In this document: positions 11,405-19,839 of the stretch, in pieces | Layout of the letters: each line of letters starts with the position of its first letter | Numbering within the stretch: position 1 is the first letter of the stretch | Assembly: GCA_020631735.1 (NCBI GenBank) | Contig: CM036191.1 | Location: 37,555,335 to 37,619,334 of the forward strand | Reading direction: 5' to 3' | Length of the DNA stretch: 64,000 nucleotides | Source of the DNA: Saccharum officinarum | Lineage: Eukaryota; Streptophyta; Magnoliopsida; Poales; Poaceae | Notes under the pieces: generated by a model | What the model was told of the DNA's origin: nothing | Databases searched by the model: none | Seen by the model: only the letters and a program-made list of their open reading frames with translations | Position numbers and translations under genes: made by a program

Positions 11405-11908
11405 GAGTAAATTGCACCCACCATACCACAACTTAAAAGGTGGGTGCAGATTGGTCCAATAATTTATAGAATACTGAATTTAGTGCGATAACTTGGTAAG
11501 TGTGTGCATATTAGTCCAATCTTATAAGATGCCCAATTGTGCAACAACTTGTCAAATTGGTGCATCTATAGTCCAAACGTTACAACGATGACGTATTTGG
11601 TCACATTGTATAGCAAAGAGATAGTATATCTGGCTCGGAACAAATAATTGATAATTATGTGCCCATTAATATTCGCATCACAATGGTGATATAGTGTTTC
11701 CTCAAAAAAATGGTGATATAGTTGTCCAAGACAAGAATCTTTATTTCGAAATTCAAAAAATATATTCACATAAATCGAGCATTTTTACATTTCTTGGACC
11801 AGTTTTGACCCACATGTCAAGTTGTTGCACTAAATTGAGCATTTTATAAGCTGTTTGACTAATTTGCACCCAACGGCCAAGTTCTTGTATGGTGCATACA
11901 ATTTACTC
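11405..11908. mobile_element. MITE nested in the hAT element, Mutator-like (504 bp)
   Basis: The ends match as inverted repeats over about 30 bp with several mismatches: GAGTAAATTGCACCCACCAT at the left and GAGTAAATTGTATGCACCAT read from the right. The flanks TTGTAGAAA (11396-11404) and TTGTAGAAT (11909-11917) agree at 8 of 9 positions, which fits the 9-bp target duplication of Mutator-like elements. Non-coding. GGGTAAATTGCACCCA-type ends are common in grass MULE MITEs. Confidence 0.7.
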
Positions 11909-11909
11909 T

Positions 11910-12019
11910 TGTAGAATTATAATTAGACTAACGAACTAGGAGCCGGTTATTTTTAACTTCATCTTGTAGAAGTATAATTAGATAAATGAACTAGGAGCCG
12001 GTTATTTTTAGCTTCATCG
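11910..12019. repeat. 55-bp tandem duplication
   Basis: Two units starting TGTAGAA(T/G)TATAATTAGA at 11910 and 11965, each containing GAACTAGGAGCCGGTTATTT. They differ at a few bases. The duplication includes the right target duplication of the nested MITE, so it arose after or together with that insertion. Confidence 0.75.
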
Positions 12020-12318
12020 GCTCTAGCTCATCTGAGTCTAAGTAGAACTGAAGTGTTGCACTCAGGGTTTGACTTACCTGTTGAGACACAAACTGGAGGG
12101 GGCAGATAGGACTGAAAATCATGAAATCCTTAAAACTTCGATCAAAAAGTATAAAATTTTGGCTAGAATTTTAGAAAGTTCAACAAATATTGTCCGAATG
12201 AAATCGCCATTTTACTGGAGGTCACTGATAGAACCAAAAATCAACGGAATTCGATCAAATTTTTGAACCCTTTATGCACCCCCCTTGTTGGAGCTCTAGC
12301 TTCGCCACTGCACACGCA

Positions 12319-12857
12319 TAGTGGTGAGTTAAGTGACTGATTACAACTTAGAGAACTTGGGAGTGGTGAGGGACTGAGTGGTCCCGTTCATGGCTTCTGT
12401 TTGCACCTGGGAAATATTAATGCTTAAGTGATCTGCACCTGGGAAATCTTGTGTTGAATAATTGAGCCAGAAGGACAATGTGGAGCTTAATAGAAGGCAC
12501 CTTACTTCAGCTCTGGCTATATTAAGCTTCGCTGGAATGCTAATGACTCCATGCTTTTGTTAATTTAGTCTACCTCGAGATGGAATGACTGACTCCATGG
12601 GCATGTTGAAATTGTCACAATGACCAGCCAGCAGCCACACGTCCCTGCTGCTGGACAAATTAGACAGAGCTAGGCAGGCTACCATTGATGTATACTGTGC
12701 GGCAAAGACTGAAGGCTGATGAGGAAGCCGCCAAATGATGAGTCCAACTTGGAATCTTTCGAACCTTGACAGTTCAGTCTCCACCACGTTTATCGCCATT
12801 TTTCTCAAATCATTGATATAGTGTATACAAGCGTGAAGCTTCCTGGAAACCAAATGT
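12319..12857. other. Intergenic, kinase 3' flank continued
   Basis: No gene is supported. The piece at about 12360-12430 resembles the first 130 bases of the window, consistent with a duplicated kinase 3' flank that the hAT element later split here. Confidence 0.35.
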
Positions 12858-12862
12858 CTTGG

Positions 12863-13374
12863 GCCTCGTTTAGTTCGGTGAATCGGGGAGAAAAACACTG
12901 TATCAGAATTCCTGTAGCATTTCGTTTGTATTTGGTAAAAATTATCCAAATTTTGACTAACTAGGCTTAAAATGTTCATCCCGCAAAGTACAAAAAAAAA
13001 ACTGTGCAATTAGTTTTTGATTTCATCAACATTTAGTACTCCATGCATTTGCCGACATTTTGATGTGACAGGGAATCTTCTTTTTGCATAGTGAAATTTA
13101 GGGGAGAATTAGGGGAACTAAGGGCTGGTTTAGATGCAAAATTTTTTGCAAAATGGGTAGTGTAGTTTTTTCGTTGTTATTTGGCAAATATTGTCCAATC
13201 ATGGTCTTATTAGGCTTAAAAGATTCGTCTCGTCCATTTCGTCTAAACTGTGTAATTAGTTTTATTTTTTATCTATATTTAATGCTTCATGCATGCGTCC
13301 AAAGATTCGATGTGACGGGGAATCTACTGTTCTTTTGCAAAATTTTCTGGATGTAAACTGGGCCTAAACAAGGG
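12863..13374. mobile_element. Outer MITE (CTTGTTTAG-ended family), split by an inner MITE
   Basis: The left end reads GCCTCGTTTAGTTCGG and the right end, read in reverse and skipping the inner element, reads CCCTTGTTTAGTTCCCC. CTTGG lies on both sides (12858-12862 and 13375-13379). Internal motifs TGTGACAGGGAATCT and ACTAACTAGGCTTAAAA are shared with the neighbouring copy, marking the family that is abundant in panicoid grasses. The right terminal repeat is interrupted by the element at 13122-13364. Confidence 0.7.
13122..13364. mobile_element. Inner MITE with TAA target duplication (243 bp)
   Basis: The ends are GGGCTGGTTTAGATG and, reversed, GGCCCAGTTTACATC. TAA lies at 13119-13121 and 13365-13367, as expected for a PIF/Harbinger (Tourist) insertion. 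Removing it and one TAA restores the outer element's terminal repeat. The body (TTAGGCTTAAAAGATTCGTC, GATGTGACGGGGAATCTACT) belongs to the same family as the outer element and the one at 50126-50367. Confidence 0.75.
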
Positions 13375-13620
13375 CTTGGCTTTTGTTCATACATGTCAGC
13401 ATCACAGTTTCAAAAGTAAACATTTTTAAATTTTAATGGCATGGGCGCGGCGTTCTCTCTTTCACACTGGTCAGTCTTTCTGGGTACCAAATCTTGGACT
13501 TTTTATGCTCTCACTCACTCATCAACACCACCCTCTTCCCTTCGATCTTCCTCAATCCTCATTCAGTACTTCGCGGCTACCACCAAAGGTCCAAAGCAAA
13601 CAAGGCAAGAACGAAGGAAG

Positions 13621-15379
13621 ATGGCTCTGGTTGGGCAGGTGGCGACGGTGGCCCAGCTGGTGGGCGTGGACGCGTTCAGCCTCATCACCATGATCGCGGA
13701 GGCAGCGCAAACAGTGCGGCGGAACCGCGCCGTCTGCCAGCAGTTGGCCCGCCGCGTCGAGATGATCGGCGGCCTGCTGCGCCGGCTGGAGGACACGCAG
13801 CTGATGCAGCAGCCGGAGACGCGGACCCCCGTGGAGGAGCTGGAGGAGACGCTCCGGCGGGCCTACCTGCTCGTGCGCTCCTGCCAGCGCCGCGGGTACG
13901 TCTACCGGTGCTTCATGGCGGCGCGCCACGCCGACGAGCTCCGCGAGGTGCAGGGTGAGATCGGCTTCTACCTCCAGCTCTTCCCCCTTGTCAGCTACGT
14001 CGACGCCACGCTCAACTGGGTGAGGCATCTCAACAACAAACGGGCCTCTCATGACACTTCTTCTTTCCAAGAGGTACAACCACCTGTTCACAAACAGCGA
14101 CCGATCGTCGCATGGAGCCGCCGTCGCCGCCTTCTAGGTTTCACTCGCCACTACTGCACGGAGCCGCCGCCGCCCAAGTTCGTTCGCACGCCTGATGTTG
14201 CTCCTTCGGCGGCGAGCCGGGCAGCCTTGACCTGCGCCCTGCGCCCGCTGCCCTTATCGGTCGCGTTCATGGTTCAGTTCGCCTTTTTCGCGGACAGACG
14301 AAGGTCCTCGGCTCGCTGGGCTCGCGGAAGCAAGCCACGAGGTCGTGGGCGGGCGGCTAGGGTTCCGGCGGCGGTCACGCGCATCTGGAGGAGCCGCGCC
14401 ATGCCTAGACGCCGCCGGGGCGCGCATCTGGAGGAGTCGCGTGGTGGTGGCGGCAGGGCGGCGGGGCGCGGTGGTGGCGGCGCGAGGCGCGTGGCGGCGC
14501 AGCTTGGGCCCGTCCCCGGCCGCCGCCGCCTGCAGCTCCACCGCGTCCGCGCGGCCGCGGTCGCCGACGAGCCCAAGCTGAACAAGGACAGCGACCTGCG
14601 CCCGCTGCCCTCACGGTGATGCAACTCACGGGCAGTAGCTCCTCTCCTGTTTAAGCCCTAGGGCCGATCTTAAACTAGGATCCAAGGGCCTTAACAATTG
14701 GAGCAAGACAGTTAAGATAAAATAATCCTTAAAGTAATAGTCATCAATCTTCACAGGAACATTCGTGAAGCAAGAAGCAAGTAAATAGCCTGGTTGTTTG
14801 ATCATGGATTAATACAATGACTAAAATGCCCTTTTTTTTAATAAAATCAATAATTTGTGGAAGCGATGAGAAATGATTAAGTACTGTGAAAGGACTCAAA
14901 AATAAATACCTTGCAGAGAAGGTACTTTAAGAACGCATCTGCCTATACCAGAGCTTCAGCGCCTGAGTGAGATTCAAAAGGATGCTGTGCGAATTGAAGA
15001 GATGCTGTATGCTGCAGCCACAAGCGAGGTACAGTTAACCGAACTTGTCAATCTTCCATAGGTGGGGCCACAACTTTAATTTGACTGGCAATAAGTATTA
15101 GAAAGAGGATATATATGTGAATGGTATAAAAGACTTTTTTTTTATCAAATTTACTGCTAGTCTAGTTTTCTCAATGTCTTGTATATATGAGTTTTAAATA
15201 TTTATTGATTTTTTGTCATTACAGAACCACGATTTAAAAAATCTTTTGTCGTTTATGTACTCAGACTCAATATATGAGGACGTTTTTTGGGAAAAAGCTG
15301 TCCATGGAGAATCAGACATAGAACAGGCAAGCCCCTGTAAATGCTCAAGCGACTCCAGAGCAAAATCCCGTCGGACCAG
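13621..15379 (+). pseudogene. MCA-domain (CNR13/Mid1-complementing-like) N-terminal gene fragment
   Basis: Exon 1 (13621-14019) encodes MALVGQVATVAQLVGVDAFS, an all-helical domain with QPETRTPVEELEETLRRAYL and GEIGFYLQLFPLVSYVDATLNW. This resembles the N-terminal MCAfunc (MLKL-NTD-like) domain of plant MCA1/CNR13 membrane-associated calcium-signalling proteins and of grass MCA-kinase fusions. Two further exon-like pieces fit: about 14917-15028 (LRTHLPIPELQRLSEIQKDA) and 15225-15379 (NHDLKNLLSFMYSDSIYEDV), each with AG/GT borders. No kinase or cysteine-rich C-terminus follows. The frame is also open upstream to 13441, but that part is not family-like and 13621 matches the usual start. The phase between exons 1 and 2 is not fully resolved. 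Probably a truncated member of the MCA-kinase group. Confidence 0.65.
14090..14640. other. GC-rich segment inside intron 1 of the MCA gene
   Basis: Very GC-rich, with CCG/GGC triplet runs and overlapping open frames on both strands, none with recognisable motifs. Openness in several frames is expected from GC content alone. It may be an inserted duplicate of a host 5' UTR or exon. From 14641 to 14916 the DNA is ordinary AT-rich intron-like sequence. Confidence 0.4.
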
Positions 15380-16680
15380 GTAGTATTATTTGCTTTTTTT
15401 GTATTTGCTTCCTCTAGGAGCTTATAGTTGTAGAAAAAGATTGGAAAACACCTCACATCATTAATTGGATGCTTGATTGCAAGCATACTAACAAACCCTC
15501 AATGATGAAGGGGAATTCTAGTCATATACAACATGTATAGCTATAAAAACTCTAATACCCACCGTAATCGTATCAGGAAGATCACAGGCACAAAGAATAA
15601 ACTCAAAGTTTGTGAATAGATGTACAAGTAAGTCTTTGGTCATGATGTCCATGAGAAGGTGAGATTGGCAGCGCATGTAGCACACAACAACCTTGTTGGG
15701 AGAGAAGTGGATATATGTTTCCTGTGGTGACAGTCGATGGTGTTGGCTACTGTATAGATAGTATTAGCATTGTTGAAACAACCGTCACGAAAGGAATAGC
15801 GTGTAAGGCTCGTGAAGAAGCATTGCCAACAGTCAAGGCAAGCAACGCTCCACCTACCTAGGCAGTGATGAAAATAAAAGTGACCATTGCCTACCATGAG
15901 AACATATATATGAGGGACATGAGCAAGCATATACACGACCGCATCTTAAAATGTAATAGGTTGTGATGTCGCGCTGGGAGACTCTAACTGGCCCTCATGC
16001 ACTCGCATGATTATTCATCTTCTTTTTTTCTCCCTCCACATGTGCACCCCTGTCATCCAAATCAGCCACCCACGTCGGCCTTTGCAGCTGCTTCAGCCGC
16101 GACGCCCACCCACCCCCACTCATGGATCTGGGATTCGTCCTGAAATCACCGAATTTTGGTGAAATTCACCTATTTCGGTGAGGTCCGAAACATCCAAAAA
16201 TTTCAGTCAAATTCGATTTTTCAGTCAAGTCTAGAGTTTAAACATGCCTACAAGTTATTATTTCAATATAGAATTGCAAACTTACCAAGCTATAATTAGT
16301 TTCCATTTACTGCTCATGTCCTCGCTGCTCGTTTCCATTTACTGGCACCTCCCCCCCCCCCCCCCCCCCCCGCGCGCTCTTCACTAATCCCAATCGGAGA
16401 CGAATCAACAGCGCGTTTCTCGTCTGGTTCTCCCGTTGCCTAGTCAGCATGAACCGCCTCACTCCCGACTGATGAACCACCGCCACTGCCAGGCCAGCTG
16501 GCTGCCACTGACCCCATCATTCTAAGTGTAGAGGACACTGGAGTCCCTGTTTCCCTCCACAGAAATTCTAACTTCAGTGGCCACCATGAGGACGACGACG
16601 TGTGCATTGACGTGCGTGTCCGTGTGTTGGCAATTATTGCAATGTGTGTCCTACGAATAAAGATAAATAAAGATAAAACG
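15380..16680. other. Intergenic, no gene recognised
   Basis: No supported coding frame. At 16351-16371 there is a run of 21 C. Around 16140-16230 there are repeats of TTTCGGTGA and AAATTC type seen in grass repeats. The open frame on the minus strand at 15640-15936 has no family signature. Confidence 0.4.
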
Positions 16681-16989
16681 GTTTAGGGCAGCAACACAAC
16701 AAGGATACATTGATCCCAGGTATCGTGGTTGCACTCTGTACTAGACGTGCAAGCGCCTGATATATCCGAGGCCTGCTGTTGTGACATGCAAATAATTACG
16801 GCAGCGCGGACGCCCGCGTCTGCACTCCGTTTCGTGCACCTCATGCAGGGGTCCACACCGCCCCGAACGTCACCATCATCACGAAGAGGAGAGGGTGCAG
16901 CACCCGTTGTGCTTGTGGTTCGGATACACAGCCAGCGCCGGGAGGAGGAGACACTGGGTGAGGCAGCAGAAGGCGGGGAGGGAGATGCA

Positions 16990-17365
16990 ACACCCAATCT
17001 ACTTTTGAAACATCCAGATGTAATACTTGCAATATACGTCTGAAGACAGATAAAACACTTGAAACATCTATCTGAAACATTTACAAAAACACTTGAAAAA
17101 GTACTAGAATCCATTATAAAACATACACAATATCCAGATACAACACTTGCAACATATGTGTGAAACATATGCAACCTGCAAATAAACACACTTGCAATAT
17201 ATGTCTGAAAAACCAGATGAAACATTGTAAACAGAAGCTTGCAACATACGTATACAACCATTGCAATATATACAACATCTCAATCTACTTTTGCAACATC
17301 CATATGAAACACTTGCAATATAACTATGAAACATCTGAAACAGTTGAAATATAGGCTTGCAACAT
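16990..17365. repeat. Degenerate short-unit array (GAAACA...TTGCAACATA)
   Basis: A field of roughly 20-30-bp units built from AACACTTGCAACATATGT and CTGAAACAT, in the same orientation, about a dozen in 370 bp. It lies between GC-rich blocks (16800-16980 and 17390-17660). The same kind of field occurs at 40110-40470 with similar GC-rich flanks, so it is part of a dispersed grass repeat. The strand or class of that repeat cannot be decided here. Open frames across it are by-products of the repeat. Confidence 0.7.
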
Positions 17366-18295
17366 GCTCTTTCAGCTCAACATCTCCTTGCTGCTTGCGA
17401 ATAGGGGCTCGTTGGCGTGTGGAGTTCACCAGTGTAGAGCTCGCCGGTCCGGTGGAGAAGGCCACAGCAGGTTTGGTGGAGAAGGCCGTGGCGGGTCCAT
17501 GTGTTGGAGAGGGCCTCCGTGGGCGGGAGGCGTAGTAAAGAGGGAGGAAGACCGGCTGCTGCGCTTGGGCGCGGTGTAGATGCCGGCCAACAGAGTAGAG
17601 GTGCGGTCACCGAGGCGGCGCGGCGGAGCGTGGTCACGGCGCGCGGTCACGGCGCTATGGTAAGGTGAGTTTTTTTAGAATATATAGTTGCAGGGCAAGC
17701 GCATGAGCAGACAAGTGTTGGTCGTTGGGCTGACGTCGTGGCCTAGCAACGGAGCGTCCGAGCGGATGGATGCCTGCTTCCGAGAATTAGCGAAATAACT
17801 AGGCTTTTTTTTAGGCTGGGTCAGGCTACGAGTACACTGTAGCATTCCAGTTGTGGCCCGAGCAGGACCACTCCACGCGTGCCTGGCTGGCCAGTCTATG
17901 GACTGAAGTAGACCCATGGGCCAGTTTGCTATAGGTGTGGCCTGCTACGACGAAGTTGGACCATCTTCGATTCTTCAATCGGTTCCTCAGATTATGGTAA
18001 TACATACATTTTGGCCAGATAAAACTAATGCACTATGATTCTCAGGTTCCTCAAAGGAACCAATGTTAATTCTGAAATCAGTTGCTAGTTTCTCATATGT
18101 CTTCCATTATACATGTTTTTTTTCATTTTCAGATAATGCATATATTCACTCCTGTTTCAATCTTACTAATGCACAGCTGTAACATGTTTCTTTTTTGCGC
18201 TTAGTGCCTGTCACAGTTTTGAGCACGTCCTTGTTCTAACATGCACCAATAATAATGTTTTTCTACTGGACATAACACCTGGACTTCTTCCACAG
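17366..18295. other. GC-rich block then AT-rich intergenic or intronic DNA
   Basis: 17390-17660 is the GC-rich right flank of the repeat field. 17680-18295 is AT-rich and probably intronic to the glutamine-rich exon, ending in CTTCTTCCACAG at 18295. Confidence 0.4.
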
Positions 18296-19017
18296 GTTGT
18301 AATCCTGAACACTTATCAGTGACTTCTATGTCTCAGCAAGTTGCTTCTCTCCCTATGCTTGGTCAGAGCATGCCAGCTTTCAGCCAGACATCTACACTGC
18401 AGGTTATGTTTGGCGTGCCTCGAAACACTATGAACGAAGGTTTCACACAAGGTAATCCACAAGATATTTCTGCTGCGCAAAGGAAATTAATATTTCAGCA
18501 GCAGCAAATAATGTTGATGCAACAGCATTCTCAGCAGCAACAGAAGCCACCTATGCAACAACACGTTCAGCAGCAATCGCTGTTGCATCCAACACTTGTG
18601 CTACCAACACGGCAACCCATGACACTACAGATGTTCTCTGGCCTCCAGCCTTGGGCTGGACAGTGCACAGTCCCATATTTTCCAACTAAGCAGCCTATAC
18701 TTGTTTCGCGACAACAGCAACAGCAATCAATTGGTCAGCAGTCAATTTTTCAGGATGGTTCAGTGAGTGGTGCATTGCTACAATCATATCCCCATTGGAC
18801 GAGTACAATGCAGCCTAATAGCAGAAACTGCTCATTGGAACAGCTGCCGCGGCAGAAACAGGAGCTCATTAGAATGAATGAAGCCATGCAGCACAGGCAA
18901 AGGCTACTACGTGAAATGCAGCTCCAGCTCAAAGCACAGCAGCAATCACAGAAACTGCAGCAAGCACCGATGCAGGTTACACATCATCATTCTGAAAATG
19001 ATGTGAACGAGCTAAAG
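18296..19017 (+). CDS. Orphan glutamine-rich exon (Mediator-like coactivator type)
   Basis: An open stretch bounded by an acceptor (TTCCACAG at 18295) and a donor (AAG-GTTAGA at 19018). It encodes CNPEHLSVTSMSQQ then long Q-rich runs (IFQQQQIMLMQQHSQQQQ, SRQQQQQSIGQQS) and a charged helix (RQKQELIRMNEAMQHRQRLL). The composition resembles the Q-rich middle of plant Mediator tail subunits such as MED15, but no KIX or other diagnostic domain is visible, so the assignment is tentative. The exons that should lie on either side are not in the window. It may be a captured or relict exon. The frame runs on into the intron to 19113. Confidence 0.5.
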
Positions 19018-19834
19018 GTTAGATGCTTTATTGCAATGTATCTATTTTCTCATGGTAGATCTTTGTCTGATACATCAAGTTATGTGGTAGAAATACAGAA
19101 TGTCCTTATTTAATTGACATATGAACCTTTTCCTGCATCTATAATCTAGCTGTTGGGCCCCCATTGTTGACCAAGGATGGTAGCTTCAGCATCAAAGGAC
19201 CCCAAAGACGCTTGCGTCACCCACCCACACGGGCAGCTCGGGCGGAAACTCTAGCCGCCACCACCGCCCCAACTGCACCTCCTCGCCTTCCCTCCCCTCG
19301 CCGCTGCCAGAGGGAGCTGCCGGGAAGCCTGTGCGGCTCCCTAGGATGGTGGTGGCAAGGCTTTTCACCCTGCAGCGGAACGCGAGCTCTCCATGCAGGA
19401 ACACGCCCGTCGCCTGGCTCTCCTCTTCCCCGTCTCCGGCTATCTCCGGCGACCGGCACGACGGATGCCGCCTCCCCGAGTCTGGATCCACAACCTCCAC
19501 CACCAGAACCGCCTGGCGCTCCTCTCCCTGTCTCCGGCTACCTGCGGCGACCGATGATGCGGACCCGGCCTCCCGGGCCCGGATCCACCGCTCCCTCCGC
19601 CGGATCCGTGAGCCTAGGCCTAGCTCCACTGGCCCTGGCTGGCAGGCCATGTCCGCTGCCTACACGGTGAGGTGGCAGCCAGCGCACCATCCTGGCGCGG
19701 TACCTGCGCGGTGCCTCTTCCCCTATGCCTGGCTCTGCCGGTCTCTGGCAAACGGGGAGTACGGACCTCCGCTCGGTAACCAATGGCGTCGCGCCGAGTC
19801 GTCCTGGAGGGTTGGCATAGCTCCACAGGCCATC
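19018..19834. other. GC-rich non-coding or relict sequence left of the Gypsy insertion
   Basis: 19150-19830 is GC-rich with overlapping open frames on both strands and no recognisable motif. It is the DNA into which the Gypsy element inserted; the continuing sequence lies at 36327. Possibly a 5' UTR-like part of the retroposon that ends at about 37560. Confidence 0.35.
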
Positions 19835-19839
19835 GTGAC

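Larger units (their letters stand above)
10956..12310. mobile_element. Non-autonomous hAT-like element, 1355 bp, 8-bp TSD
   Basis: The ends are CATGGGCGAAGCT and, reversed, CAGTGGCGAAGCT, agreeing at 11 of 13 positions and starting CA as hAT elements do. The octamer CACACGCA flanks both sides (10948-10955 and 12311-12318), and an 8-bp duplication is the hAT hallmark. The inside has no transposase; an open frame at 10891-11232 runs across the left boundary and is not credible. A second MITE (11405-11908) is nested inside, followed by a 55-bp tandem duplication. Confidence 0.8.

Noticed and set aside
13441..13620. Longer N-terminus for the MCA-domain gene
   Set aside because: The frame is open but the residues do not look like the family; the usual family start is at 13621 and this part is probably 5' UTR.
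16351..16371. C21 run as a functional G-quadruplex site
   Set aside because: A plain homopolymer in repeat-rich DNA; more likely slippage or sequencing-prone tract.
16683..17261. 192-residue minus-strand frame (Cys/Val-rich)
   Set aside because: It is the reading of the degenerate AACATATG array and adjoining GC block, not a protein family.
16990..17365. CRISPR array
   Set aside because: Plant nuclear DNA; units are degenerate and contiguous, without unique spacers.
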